From Nitrospirota bacterium (GTDB lineage: Bacteria > Nitrospirota > JACRHJ01), in contig JAJYHX010000006.1 in the NCBI GenBank assembly GCA_021784575.1, positions 1-64,000 of the forward strand: 64,000 bases of DNA, in the 5' to 3' direction. Each line of letters opens with the position of its first letter. Positions within the stretch are counted from its first letter, which is position 1. Below the pieces are notes generated by a model. The model did not search any database. It saw only the letters and a list, made by a program, of their open reading frames with translations, and had not been told where the DNA came from. Both the position numbers and the translations under genes were made by a program. Of the stretch, positions 44,347-52,740 are shown one piece after another.

Positions 44347-44514
44347 ATGATACTCGAACTGAACCAAAAGGAAAAAGAGATTCTGGACAAGGTCCTTCAT
44401 CATTTTGAAGAGGAGTTGAAGGGCGAGATCGTCAAGACCGACGCAAAGGATTTCAGGAAATACCTCCACGCAGAGGAAGATGTGGTAAGGGATCTGCTGA
44501 AAAAGGTAGCCTGA
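44347..44514 (+). CDS. Conserved-looking 55-residue helical protein
   Basis: It starts MILELNQKEKEILDKVL and continues with charged helices to LLKKVA. AAGGAGGGTATCT gives an excellent ribosome site and TATACT lies about 35 nt upstream. Short proteins of this form (MILEL...EKE.L...L...L.DL..EI..TD...FR..L) are frequent in anaerobic Gram-negative genomes, with no known function. No cysteines, signal or membrane helix are present. Confidence 0.75.
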   Translation: MILELNQKEKEILDKVLHHFEEELKGEIVKTDAKDFRKYLHAEEDVVRDLLKKVA

Positions 44515-44561
44515 AAGCCGCCGGGTTCATGTTTTCACGGGACGCGGGGGGGCAGGCGGGA

Positions 44562-45410
44562 TTACTCCTTCAGCCGGGGGTTCAGCGCGTCCTGCAACCC
44601 CTCGCCGAGGAGGTTGTAGCCCAGGACGGTGATGAGTATCGCCATGCCGGGGAAGAGGCTGAGCCACCAGGCGATCTCGATATTGTCCTTGCCCGCCGTG
44701 AGCATGTTGCCCCACGACGGCGTGGGCGGCTGGACGCCAAGCCCCAGAAACGACAGCGAGGACTCGACAAGTATCGCCCCGCCGATGCCCAATACCGCCG
44801 ATACGAGCACCGGCGCCATCGCGTTCGGGAGGATGTGCCGGAAGATTATGCGCATGTCGCGCGCACCGACGGCCTTCGACGCCATAACGAAATCCCGCTC
44901 TTTTAACGTCAGGAACTCCGCCCGCACGAGCCTTGAAACCCCCATCCAGCTCGTGACGCCGATGATGACCATTATGTTCCAGATGGACGGCCCGAGTATG
45001 GCGATTACCGCGAGGATAAGGAATATCGTCGGGAAGCAGAGCATGATGTCGGTGAACCGCATCAGCACGCTGTCCAGCCAGCCGCCGTAGTAGCCCGCAA
45101 GCGCCCCGATTACTATGCCGATTACCGTGGCTATGCCAACCGCGACAAACCCCACCAGAAGCGAGATGCGCGCGCTGTATATCATCCTTGAGAGCACGTC
45201 CCGGCCAAGGTCGTCCGTCCCGAAGAGGTGGGCGCCGGAGGGCGGCAGGAGGATGTCGTTTGTGTGTATTGTGTAGGGGCTGTGCGGGGCGATGAGCGGC
45301 GCGAAGACTGCTGTGAGAAAAAGTAAGAGTATCACCGCCGCGCCGGCCAGGGCCAGTGGACTCCTGCTGAAACGGTATGCGAAATCGGAAAGGAGCGTGG
45401 ATTTTTCCAT
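44562..45410 (-). CDS. Dipeptide/oligopeptide ABC transporter permease (DppC/OppC type)
   Basis: The protein has 282 residues. An N-terminal helix and an OppC-type segment (FAPLIAPHSPY, LLPPSGAHLFGTDDLGRDVLSRMIYSARISLLVGF) precede five helices. The EAA-like loop WMGVSRLVRAEFLTLKERDFVMASKAVGARDMRIIFRHILPN contacts the ATPase. It imports peptides or related solutes with a DppB partner, two ATPases and a binding protein. None of those is adjacent; a family-5 binding lipoprotein lies 11 kb away. It ends near a repeat-rich region. Confidence 0.92.
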   Translation of the reverse strand: MEKSTLLSDFAYRFSRSPLALAGAAVILLLFLTAVFAPLIAPHSPYTIHTNDILLPPSGAHLFGTDDLGRDVLSRMIYSARISLLVGFVAVGIATVIGIVIGALAGYYGGWLDSVLMRFTDIMLCFPTIFLILAVIAILGPSIWNIMVIIGVTSWMGVSRLVRAEFLTLKERDFVMASKAVGARDMRIIFRHILPNAMAPVLVSAVLGIGGAILVESSLSFLGLGVQPPTPSWGNMLTAGKDNIEIAWWLSLFPGMAILITVLGYNLLGEGLQDALNPRLKE

Positions 45411-45544
45411 AGTGATAATTCTACATTATCGGCGTGGCATGTCAATTTTTTTTGCAAGGGCGCTTCCTGCTTGTCGTTCTGAGCTAAGCGAAGAATCCAA
45501 AGCCGACCTTGAATATTTAAAAGTCCGCCGTCTTAAATTTTTCC

Positions 45545-45573
45545 TTGAAAATTTGATTTCCGGGTGGTATATT
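45545..45573 (+). promoter_or_regulatory. Sigma-70 promoter of hsp20
   Basis: TTGAAA (45545-45550), 17 nt, TATATT (45568-45573). The -10 box overlaps the first two bases of the CIRCE element. Confidence 0.85.
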
Positions 45574-45598
45574 AGCACTCGGTGGGCGAGAGTGCTAA
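45572..45598 (+). promoter_or_regulatory. CIRCE element (HrcA operator)
   Basis: TTAGCACTC (45572-45580), a 9-nt spacer and GAGTGCTAA (45590-45598) form a perfect CIRCE inverted repeat, here immediately downstream of the -10 box and controlling hsp20. Confidence 0.97.
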
Positions 45599-45732
45599 AG
45601 TTGACGGGGTAAAGCAGGCGCGAACGCCAAGGCCGCGCCGGAATGCAACCGGAAGCTGTAGCCGCCGCAACCGTGACCGTAGCCGCCCGATTCATCGGGC
45701 ATAATTGACCCCTAAGGAAGGAGGCTTCACTT

Positions 45733-46179
45733 ATGACGCTCGCAAAATGGGACCCGGTAAGGAACCTCGTTTCGCTCCAGGAGCGGATGAACAGGCTCTT
45801 CGAGGACAGCATGAAGTCCCCGGAAGACCCTATGGACAGGGGCGCGTGGTCGCCTCCCGTTGACATATACGAGACGGAGAAGGACATAGTCGTCTCCGCG
45901 GAGCTTCCCGGCATCGACCAGAAGGACGTGGATGTCGAAGTCCGCGAGGGCGTCCTGACGATAAAAGGGGAGAGGCGGTTTATGAAGGACGTGAAGGAGG
46001 AGAGCTACCACCGCGTGGAGCGCTCGTACGGCAGGTTCTCCCGCGTCTTCGCGCTGCCGAAGAACGTCGAGACGGAAAAGGTTTCGGCGCACTACGACAA
46101 GGGCGTGCTGGAAGTGAGGCTTCCGAAATCTGCAAAGTCGCAGGCTCATACCGTGAAGATAGAGACGAACGAGAAGTGA
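45733..46179 (+). CDS. Small heat-shock protein, Hsp20/alpha-crystallin family
   Basis: The protein has 148 residues. The N-terminal WDPVRNLVSLQERMNRLFED is followed by the alpha-crystallin domain from about residue 38: PPVDIYETEKDIVVSAELPGIDQKDVDVEV, LTIKGERR, YGRFSRVFALP and GVLEVRLPK. It is an ATP-independent chaperone that holds unfolding proteins. AAGGAAGGAGG precedes the ATG. The 135-nt leader after CIRCE contains a CGCCCGATTCATCGGGC repeat (45686-45702). Regulation by HrcA is read directly from the CIRCE site. Confidence 0.95.
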   Translation: MTLAKWDPVRNLVSLQERMNRLFEDSMKSPEDPMDRGAWSPPVDIYETEKDIVVSAELPGIDQKDVDVEVREGVLTIKGERRFMKDVKEESYHRVERSYGRFSRVFALPKNVETEKVSAHYDKGVLEVRLPKSAKSQAHTVKIETNEK

Positions 46180-46218
46180 ATTCGTCATTGCGAGGGGCTG
46201 CAAGCGACGCGGCAATTT

Positions 46219-46269
46219 GTAGGGGCGCAATTTTATTGCGCCCGCGGGCGCGATGAATCTCGCCCCTAC
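46219..46269. repeat. 51-bp imperfect palindrome, GTAGGGGCGCAA type
   Basis: GTAGGGGCGCAATTTTATTG at the left faces CGCGATGAATCTCGCCCCTAC at the right around a GCGCCCGCGGGCGC core. Shorter copies of one arm lie at about 11440, 26298, 39072, 43886, 44097, 47268 and 56511. Confidence 0.8.
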
Positions 46270-46304
46270 AACCGGGGTTACGAAACAATGCTTACAATGA
46301 CGTT

Positions 46305-47270
46305 ATGTTAAAAATGGGTATTTTGAAAAGCAAACTGTTTGTCTTGTTCTTTGCCCTCGTTTTCGCCCTGCCAGCCGCGGCTTTTGGGGCGGCTCAAGGC
46401 TCGTACCGGCTCTCGCTTCAGGCGAAGGCCAGCCGGGGCGAAGTCGCAAAGGGGGAGACGTTTTCCTATACCCTTACGGTAATCGAAGAGGGCGAGACGG
46501 ACGCGCCTTTCAGCCTCTCGCCGCCGGATTTCTCCGGCTTCAACGTAACCGGCGAGTATTCCTCGCAGTCCACGCGCATCATAAACAACCGCGAACGGAC
46601 GGTAACGGAAGAAGAATACCGGCTGTCCTCCAGCCTTGCGGGCGAACACCTTATCCCGCCTGCCAGAGCCGTTGTCGCCGACCCGAAGACGGGGAAAGAA
46701 GTCGAGTTCAAGTCCAACCCCGTAAAGGTCAACGTGACCGAACACGGTCCGGGGATACTGAAAGGTCTTCGGAACGACATCCGCGACATCAGGGGGCCGA
46801 TGTCCTTCCTGGAGCGGATAAAGATATTCTTCTACATAATGACCGCGCTGGTCGTCCTGGGATTTGTCCTCATTATTGCGCTTATCGTCTACATGGCGCG
46901 TCGCAGTAAGAAGAAACGCTCTGTCGCACCTGTCGCTCCCGCGGCCCAGGTTATCGGCCCGAGGGAAGAGGCGCTCAAGGCGCTCGACGCGGCTGATGTA
47001 TTGAAGGCCGACTCGAAGGCTTACTATTCCGTAATATCCGAGGTCATGCGCAAATATCTGCGCGCGGCGCACAACATCCCCGCGACCGAGGCCACGACGG
47101 CGGAGATTGTGCAGGCCGTAAAAAGCTCTACCATCCCCGCCTCCGCATATGATAAACTTCGTGAAATCCTGGAAGAGGCGGACCTGGTGAAATTCGCCAA
47201 GTATGCGCCGACGGAGGAAGAGAAGACAAAGTATATGGAGAAGGCGCGGGGACTGATAAGGGCGATGTAG
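46305..47270 (+). CDS. BatD-like membrane protein
   Basis: The protein has 321 residues. It has a signal peptide (about 1-28), an extracytoplasmic beta domain with the BatD-type pattern GETFSYTLTVIEEG..APFSLSPPDFSGFNV (about 45-80), one transmembrane helix (about 184-205, FYIMTALVVLGFVLIIALIVYMARR), and a cytoplasmic helical tail with YYSVISEVMRKYLRAAHNIPATEATTAEIVQ. That tail is usual in BatD/DUF4381 proteins next to MoxR ATPases. The start is uncertain (46305 or 46314) and no clear ribosome site is visible. The TAG stop lies within a GTAGGGGCGCAA repeat. Confidence 0.75.
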   Translation: MLKMGILKSKLFVLFFALVFALPAAAFGAAQGSYRLSLQAKASRGEVAKGETFSYTLTVIEEGETDAPFSLSPPDFSGFNVTGEYSSQSTRIINNRERTVTEEEYRLSSSLAGEHLIPPARAVVADPKTGKEVEFKSNPVKVNVTEHGPGILKGLRNDIRDIRGPMSFLERIKIFFYIMTALVVLGFVLIIALIVYMARRSKKKRSVAPVAPAAQVIGPREEALKALDAADVLKADSKAYYSVISEVMRKYLRAAHNIPATEATTAEIVQAVKSSTIPASAYDKLREILEEADLVKFAKYAPTEEEKTKYMEKARGLIRAM

Positions 47271-47406
47271 GGGCGCAATTCATTGGGCCCGCGCAAGACA
47301 TGATGGCGCGGGGGGAATGACTTAATCGGGAAGCCATGTTTTATGGTTTTAAAATCGCCCGATGAATCGGGCAGCTACAATTCGGTTAAAGAAAAGAGAA
47401 TTTAAC

Positions 47407-48393
47407 ATGACTCCCGACTTAAAAGAACTCTCTGAAAAAATCTCCGCGCACTCGCGCATACTCGATAATATTCGGGGCGAGGTGCGCAAGGTCATCGTCG
47501 GGCAGGAAAAGATGCTCGACAGGCTCCTTGTGGGCCTGCTTACGCGCGGGCACATACTCCTCGAAGGCGTGCCGGGGCTGGCCAAGACGCTCTGCATAAA
47601 GTCCCTCGCGTCCGCGCTGAACCTCGATTTCTCGCGCATACAGTTCACGCCCGACCTGCTCCCCGCCGACCTCATCGGCACGCGCGTATACAGCCAGGCC
47701 TCCGGAGACTTCTCCACCAAAAAGGGCCCGATATTCACGAACCTGCTGCTTGCCGACGAGATTAACCGCGCGCCGGCGAAGGTGCAGTCCGCGCTCCTTG
47801 AGGTCATGCAGGAGATGCAGGTGACAATAGGCCCGGACAGCTTCAGGCTTGGTCACCCGTTCCTTGTAATGGCCACGCAGAACCCCATCGAGAGCGAGGG
47901 GACGTACCGCCTGCCGGAGGCGCAGGTGGACAGGTTCATGCTGAAGGTGAAGGTGGGCTATCCCTCGAAGGAAGAGGAACTCGAGATAATAAACAGGATG
48001 TCGGCGGGCGGCGAGATACCCGTCGGCAAGGTTGCGGAAGCAAGCGAGATATTCCTATGCCGGGAGCTTGTCGATTCCGTCTACGTGGACGAGAAGCTGA
48101 AGCGGTATATAGTCGATTTGATCTTCGCCACGCGAGACCCGGAGGCCCACGGCCTGGATATGAAGAACCTCATCGAATACGGCGCGTCTCCAAGGGCGTC
48201 CATATATCTGACGCTCGCGGCCAAAGCCGAGGCCATGATGAACGGGCGCGCCTACGCCACGCCGGACGACGTGAAGGAGATGGCCCCGGACGTCCTGCGG
48301 CACAGGATTACCATGACCTACGAGGCCGAGGCCGAAGACGTAACGCCGGAGTCGATTATCGGCAGGATACTCGCCAAAGTCCCGACGCCGTAA
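47407..48393 (+). CDS. MoxR-family AAA+ ATPase
   Basis: The protein has 328 residues. Walker A is LLEGVPGLAKTL near residue 55, Walker B LLLADEINRAPAKVQSALLEVMQE near 113, and sensor 1 LVMATQNPIESEGTYRLPEAQVDRF near 153. The lid domain ends PESIIGRILAKVP. MoxR ATPases remodel or activate partner proteins, commonly with DUF58 and von Willebrand factor A proteins. Here only the BatD-like gene precedes it, 136 nt away, and no DUF58 or VWA gene follows. ATG 47407 is chosen by homology, because the upstream 15 codons are repeat-derived. Confidence 0.93.
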   Translation: MTPDLKELSEKISAHSRILDNIRGEVRKVIVGQEKMLDRLLVGLLTRGHILLEGVPGLAKTLCIKSLASALNLDFSRIQFTPDLLPADLIGTRVYSQASGDFSTKKGPIFTNLLLADEINRAPAKVQSALLEVMQEMQVTIGPDSFRLGHPFLVMATQNPIESEGTYRLPEAQVDRFMLKVKVGYPSKEEELEIINRMSAGGEIPVGKVAEASEIFLCRELVDSVYVDEKLKRYIVDLIFATRDPEAHGLDMKNLIEYGASPRASIYLTLAAKAEAMMNGRAYATPDDVKEMAPDVLRHRITMTYEAEAEDVTPESIIGRILAKVPTP

Positions 48394-48407
48394 GCTCCGG
48401 GTGAGGG

Positions 48408-49205
48408 TTACACTATCGGAACGCGCCCGTGTCCGGCGGGCCGGGCGTTCCGGATGGCGTTCGATATGAATTTTTTCGCCGCGCGGACGGCGCCCGGGAC
48501 CGTCAGGCCTTTCGCAAGCCCCGCCGTGACCGCCGCGGAATAGACGCAGCCCGCGCCGTGCAGTTCCTTCTCTATGCGCCGCGCGGAGAAGCGCGTAAAG
48601 TTTTCCCCGTCGAACAGCAAATCAACGGCATGTCCGCCGCCCCCGCCGCCTGCGGGCATGTGCCCGCCCTTTATCAGCACGTTCTTCGGCCCAAGCCGCC
48701 GGATTATGCGCGCGGCCTCCTCCGCGTCTTCGATGTTCTTTATCTCTATGCCGGAGAGCGCCTCCGCCTCGGCGACATTCGGCATGACGACAAGCGCAAG
48801 CGGTAAAAGCCCGCCCGTCAGCGCGTCCTGCGCGTCTCTTTTCAGGAGCCTCTTCCCGCTCGAAGAAATCATTACAGGGTCGATTACGAGATTTACGAGC
48901 CCGTGTTCCTTCACGGCATCGGCGGCGGCGGACACGGCCCCGGCGGAATAGAGCATCCCGGTCTTGACGGCGTCCGGGCGGATGTCGGAGATTAGCGCGT
49001 CGAGCTCGTCTTTTATCCGGCGTGCGGGCCGAGGGCCGACGGATAATACCCCGACCGTGTTCTGCGCCGTCAGGGCCGCCTGCACGGCCATCCCGTATAC
49101 GCCCATGAGCGTGAATGTCTTGACATCCGCCAGTATCCCGGCCCCGCCGGAAGGGTCGAAACCCGCTATGGAGAGCGCGGTATTGCGCTCGGCCGTTCCG
49201 CGCAT
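48408..49205 (-). CDS. thiD: Hydroxymethylpyrimidine/phosphomethylpyrimidine kinase
   Basis: The protein has 265 residues. It phosphorylates the thiamin pyrimidine precursor twice. Motifs are LSIAGFDPSGGAGILADVKTF near residue 11, YGMAVQAALTAQNT near 36, DPVMISSSGKRLL near 117, and the C-terminal DLLFDGENFTRFSA...LHGAGCVYSAAVTAGLAKG that holds the ATP-site GxGC. ATG 49205 has AAGGAGG 7 nt upstream. It is a single gene, convergent with moxR and divergent from tadA. Confidence 0.95.
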   Translation of the reverse strand: MRGTAERNTALSIAGFDPSGGAGILADVKTFTLMGVYGMAVQAALTAQNTVGVLSVGPRPARRIKDELDALISDIRPDAVKTGMLYSAGAVSAAADAVKEHGLVNLVIDPVMISSSGKRLLKRDAQDALTGGLLPLALVVMPNVAEAEALSGIEIKNIEDAEEAARIIRRLGPKNVLIKGGHMPAGGGGGGHAVDLLFDGENFTRFSARRIEKELHGAGCVYSAAVTAGLAKGLTVPGAVRAAKKFISNAIRNARPAGHGRVPIV

Positions 49206-49335
49206 TGCGGTTCCTCCTTGCGATGTCGTGCAGGACAAAGGCTTCAATGCCGCTCCAAAAATTGTTACAATCGCAGATTACTATATGGTAATATGGCATG
49301 TCAAGCTGGTAGACCGGTTTCGGAGGCGGCGGAGC

Positions 49336-49785
49336 GTGACGGATAATGAATTTATGAGGATTGCATTGGACGAGGCGCGGGCCGCGCTTTCCGAGGGCGA
49401 AGTCCCGGTGGGCGCGGTTGTCGCCGTCGGCGGAGAGGTAATCTCGCGGGCGCATAACCGGCGCGAGGCGGCAAACGACCCGACCGCTCACGCCGAGGTG
49501 CTGGCGCTCCGGGAGGCCGGGATGAGGCTCGGAAGCTGGCGGATGGCGGATGCGGCGGTCTACATCACGAAGGAGCCGTGCGTCATGTGCGCCGGGGCGC
49601 TCATGCACGCCCGCGTTGCAAGGGTAATCTACGGCGCGCCCGACCCGAAATACGGCGCGGCCTGGAGCTTGTATAACATCCTTGAAGACGAGCGCCTGAA
49701 CCACCGCGCGGTCGTGAAGGCGGGCGTCCTGGGGGAGGAGTGCCTCAGCCTGCTCAGGGAGTTTTTCGAGAAGAAACGAGCATAA
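49336..49785 (+). CDS. tadA: tRNA-specific adenosine deaminase
   Basis: The protein has 149 residues with a GTG start. It deaminates adenosine 34 of tRNA-Arg to inosine. Zinc and catalytic motifs are HAEVLALREAG near 54 and EPCVMCAGALMHARV near 83, and the family tail AAWSLYNILEDERLNHRAVVKAGVLGEECLSLLREFF is intact. The frame is open far upstream but TDNEFMRIALDEARAAL is the usual N-terminus. GGAGG at 49322-49326 lies within a mini-palindrome copy (GGTAGACCGGTTTCGG). Confidence 0.93.
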   Translation: MTDNEFMRIALDEARAALSEGEVPVGAVVAVGGEVISRAHNRREAANDPTAHAEVLALREAGMRLGSWRMADAAVYITKEPCVMCAGALMHARVARVIYGAPDPKYGAAWSLYNILEDERLNHRAVVKAGVLGEECLSLLREFFEKKRA

Positions 49786-49792
49786 GATTGTC

Positions 49793-49861
49793 ATTCCCGC
49801 GAAAGCGGGAATCCAGGAAGTTCAAATTCCTGGGCCTGGGCCCCCGTTTTCACGGGGGCGA
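49793..49861. repeat. ATTCCCGCGAAAGCGGGAAT palindrome and a C/G hairpin
   Basis: ATTCCCGCGAAAGCGGGAAT (49793-49812) is a perfect palindromic stem followed by AATCCAGG, a repeat type widespread in bacteria. A second hairpin, CCCCCGTTTTCACGGGGGC, follows at 49842-49860. Together they lie in the tadA-symporter gap and could also stop transcription weakly. Confidence 0.75.
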
Positions 49862-49912
49862 CAGACTAAAAAACAACGGGCTTCCCAGAATAGATAACGA
49901 CAAGGTTCAGTG

Positions 49913-51649
49913 ATGGGTCTCGGTTTAATTGACTGGCTGATAATCGGCGCGTTCATGGCGCTGTCCGTCGGCGTGGGGGTCATCTTCACGAAGCGCGCGT
50001 CCGGCTCGCTCTCCGAGTTCTTCCTATCGGGCCGGGCGATGCCCTGGTGGCTCGCCGGGACTTCGATGGTCGCCACGACGTTCTCCGCGGACACGCCGCT
50101 CTACATCACCTCTCTAATCCGCACGAAGGGCATCTACGAGAACTGGCAGTGGTGGTGCTTTCTCCTGTCCGGTATGCTCTCCGTGTTCTTCTTCGCAAGG
50201 CTCTGGAGGCGCGCGGGCGTTATTACAGATGTCGAGCTGACCGAGATGCGCTACTCGGGGAAAGAGGCCGCCGCGCTCCGGGGATTCCGCGCGATATATT
50301 TCGCCGTAGCGATACACACGATAATCAAGGCGCAGATAATCCTTGCGATGTCGAAGATTATGGACGTGTTCTTCGGCGTCGGCAAGTGGCAGGCAATCGC
50401 CATTTCATTCGGGATAACGATTTTCTATTCCATGCTCTCTGGCTTCTGGGGCGTGATACTTACGGACTTCTTCCAGTTCATCCTTGCCATGACGGGCGCA
50501 ATCGCGCTCGCGGTAATCGCGGTAAGACACGCCGGGGGCCTTGGCGGCCTCGAGGGGCGCATACATTCGCTATACCCCGCCGCGCATTACACGGACTTCT
50601 TCCCGCCGACAAACGGGCATCTCTTCGGCCCCGCCGTCCTTGCGTTCATCGCGTACATGGGGCTTTCGTGGTGGTCGAAATATTCCTCGGACGGCGGCGG
50701 CGTTATTGTGCAGAGGATGGCGTCGTGCAGGAACGAGCGGCACGCGCTCATCGGGACGCTCTTCTTCAACGCCGTCAACTACGCCGTGCGCTCCTGGCCG
50801 TGGATACTCGCCGCGCTTGCGTCGCTCATACTCTTCCCCGTCGCGGCCGGACAGGACCCGGACATCTTCTACCCCGTCATGGCCAGGGACCTCATGCCCG
50901 TCGGCCTGAAGGGGCTTATGGTCGCGTCATTCTTCGCCGCGTTCATGGCGTCCATGAGCACGTATTTGAACCTCTCCTCGGCCTATTTCGTCAACGACTT
51001 CTACAAGCGCTTTTTGGTGAAAGGCCGGCCGGACAGGCACTACGTGAACGTCTCACGCGCGGCGACGGTCGTATTGTCCCTCATCACCGCATACGTCGCA
51101 TACCGCGCGACGTCCATCGTCGGCGTCTTCAAGTTCCTTATCGCCTTCGGGAGCGGCACCGGGCTTATTTACCTCGTGCGGTGGTACTGGTGGCGCGTGA
51201 ACGCATGGAGCGAGATCGCCGCGATGCTTACATCGACAATCGTATCCATAACGGTTTATCAGTTATACGGGTGGATGCCGTTCTACGAGAAGCTCTTCAT
51301 CATCATATCCGTCTCCACGGCGGTATGGGTGGCCGTCACGTTCCTTACGAAACCGACCGACGAGGCGAGGCTTGTAGAGTTCTATAAAAAGGCCGCGCCG
51401 GGCGGCCCAGGCTGGAGGCATATCGAAAAGAAAATCGCCGAGCCTCACACGCGCGGGAAGTCCATCGCCGGGGACGTCATACACTTCACGCTCGGGACGG
51501 TGATGGTCTACGGATACACCCTGGGCATAGGGAAGCTCCTGCTGGGGCACTCCGCCGAGGGGATATTCTGGTGCATATCCGCCGTGCTGGCGACGGCGCT
51601 CCTCTATTCCGGGCTTACAAGGCGCGGCTGGGACAAGGTCTACGAGTAG
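49913..51649 (+). CDS. Sodium:solute symporter (SSS family)
   Basis: The protein has 578 residues and about 13-14 transmembrane helices. DWLIIGAFMALSVGVGVIFTKRA, then SGSLSEFFLSGRAMPWWLAGTSMVATTFSADTPL near residues 32-65 is the SSS hallmark. Later GFWGVILTDFFQFILAMTGA and FFAAFMASMSTYLNLSSAYFVNDFYKRF fit the family core. It takes up an organic solute with sodium. The substrate cannot be told from sequence. AAGG is the only weak ribosome site before ATG 49913. It is a single gene. Confidence 0.9.
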   Translation: MGLGLIDWLIIGAFMALSVGVGVIFTKRASGSLSEFFLSGRAMPWWLAGTSMVATTFSADTPLYITSLIRTKGIYENWQWWCFLLSGMLSVFFFARLWRRAGVITDVELTEMRYSGKEAAALRGFRAIYFAVAIHTIIKAQIILAMSKIMDVFFGVGKWQAIAISFGITIFYSMLSGFWGVILTDFFQFILAMTGAIALAVIAVRHAGGLGGLEGRIHSLYPAAHYTDFFPPTNGHLFGPAVLAFIAYMGLSWWSKYSSDGGGVIVQRMASCRNERHALIGTLFFNAVNYAVRSWPWILAALASLILFPVAAGQDPDIFYPVMARDLMPVGLKGLMVASFFAAFMASMSTYLNLSSAYFVNDFYKRFLVKGRPDRHYVNVSRAATVVLSLITAYVAYRATSIVGVFKFLIAFGSGTGLIYLVRWYWWRVNAWSEIAAMLTSTIVSITVYQLYGWMPFYEKLFIIISVSTAVWVAVTFLTKPTDEARLVEFYKKAAPGGPGWRHIEKKIAEPHTRGKSIAGDVIHFTLGTVMVYGYTLGIGKLLLGHSAEGIFWCISAVLATALLYSGLTRRGWDKVYE

Positions 51650-51656
51650 AAGTTCC

Positions 51657-51685
51657 TTGACGGCTCTGTGAAAAATGTGTAATAA
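51657..51685 (+). promoter_or_regulatory. Sigma-70 promoter of the vapBC-like pair
   Basis: TTGACG (51657-51662), 17 nt, TAATAA (51680-51685), 23 nt before the antitoxin ATG. Confidence 0.65.
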
Positions 51686-51708
51686 TCGTGTGTATAAAAG
51701 AGGTGTAT

Positions 51709-51948
51709 ATGAAGCGCGTAAACATAATGATAAAAGATGAAGACGTGGCCTACCTCAAAAAGAAGGCCGAGAGGGAGAAGAAGCGCGGCATCTCGGCGGT
51801 AATCCGGGAGTATATCGAGCAGGACAGGATACCCGGGAGGATGGAGAAGGACGACCCCATTTTTAATATAATCGGCATCGGGAAAAGCGACGGCAAAGTC
51901 AATTCCGAAAACTACAGGGAATTTCTTTACGGGAAGAGGAAACGTTGA
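51709..51948 (+). CDS. Ribbon-helix-helix antitoxin (VapB-like)
   Basis: The protein has 79 residues. KRVNIMIKDEDVAYLKKKAEREKKRGISAVIREYIEQ is a ribbon-helix-helix DNA-binding fold (strand, helix, helix). The C-terminal half (FNIIGIGKSDGKVNSENYREFLYGKRKR) is typical of the part that wraps the PIN toxin. ATG 51709 has AAAGAGGTG upstream. The stop overlaps the toxin start (TTGA). Such pairs autoregulate their promoter. Confidence 0.85.
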   Translation: MKRVNIMIKDEDVAYLKKKAEREKKRGISAVIREYIEQDRIPGRMEKDDPIFNIIGIGKSDGKVNSENYREFLYGKRKR

Positions 51949-52346
51949 GGAGGCTTTTCGCAGACACCTCCGGCTGGTTCTCGCTCTTCGACCGGGCGGA
52001 CTTGAATTTCAGCCGCGCGGTTTCATTTTTCAAGGCAAACAGCCTGCCTCTTGTTACAACAAATTACATATTCGCCGAGACCGTGACACTTCTGACATAC
52101 AGACTTGGGCACAGATACGCGCAGGAGTTCGGGGACAAGCTGCTGTCGAGCAATTCGGTATTTTTATACAGGACAGGCGCGGACGACGAGTTTCGCGCAT
52201 GGGAATACTTTAAAAAATATTCGGATAAGGACTACAGCTATGCCGACTGCGTGAGCTTTATCGTAATGAAAAAATTCATGATAAAAGAGGCCTTCACTTT
52301 CGACAGGCATTTCAGCCAGGCCGGTTTCAGAACGGTTCCGGATTAA
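51945..52346 (+). CDS. PIN-domain ribonuclease toxin (VapC-like)
   Basis: The protein has 133 residues. PIN-domain acidic residues are visible: FADTSGWFSLFD (first Asp), NYIFAETVTLL (Glu), SYADCVSFIVMKKF (Asp) and FTFDRHFSQAGF (last Asp). These four chelate Mg and cut RNA, usually tRNA or rRNA. It starts with TTG overlapping the antitoxin stop, supporting coupled translation. Together with the upstream RHH gene it forms a complete toxin-antitoxin pair. Confidence 0.9.
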   Translation: MRRLFADTSGWFSLFDRADLNFSRAVSFFKANSLPLVTTNYIFAETVTLLTYRLGHRYAQEFGDKLLSSNSVFLYRTGADDEFRAWEYFKKYSDKDYSYADCVSFIVMKKFMIKEAFTFDRHFSQAGFRTVPD

Positions 52347-52349
52347 CGG

Positions 52350-52700
52350 ATGTCGCGGTTGCCCGGCAGGATCAAACGCGAGAAGGACTGCGTGGCGAGG
52401 ATGACGGAGATATACTGCCATGACATGCACGGCGGCCTGAGCCGCGGCGGACTGGGCGGGTTGTGCGACGGGTGCAGGGAGCTCCTTGATTATGCCTATA
52501 CCCGCATAGACAAGTGCGTATTCGGCGCAAAGAAAAGCACGTGCGCGAAATGCGCGATACACTGCTATAACAAGGAAATGCGCGCCCGGATAAAGGAAGT
52601 GATGCGCCACTCCGGGCCGAAGATGACATACAGGCACCCGTGGCTTTCGCTGATGCACTTCTTTGACGGGTTCGGAAAAACTTCGGGAAGAAGAGATTAG
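52350..52700 (+). CDS. YgbA/NO-stimulated-promoter family Cys-rich protein
   Basis: The protein has 116 residues. The arrangement KREKDCVARMTEIYCHDMHG, LCDGCRELLDYAYTRIDKCVFGAKKSTCAKCAIHCYNKEMRARIKEVMRHSGPKMTYRHPWLS matches the YgbA_NO family, whose E. coli member is under NsrR control and linked to recovery from nitrosative stress. About seven Cys residues suggest metal or cluster binding. It follows vapC by 3 nt and the glycosyltransferase starts 40 nt after its stop, so transcription may be shared by accident of packing. Confidence 0.8.
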   Translation: MSRLPGRIKREKDCVARMTEIYCHDMHGGLSRGGLGGLCDGCRELLDYAYTRIDKCVFGAKKSTCAKCAIHCYNKEMRARIKEVMRHSGPKMTYRHPWLSLMHFFDGFGKTSGRRD

Positions 52701-52740
52701 GACTCAGTTCCTCTCCAACGTGCGGTTCAAGGCAGAAACT

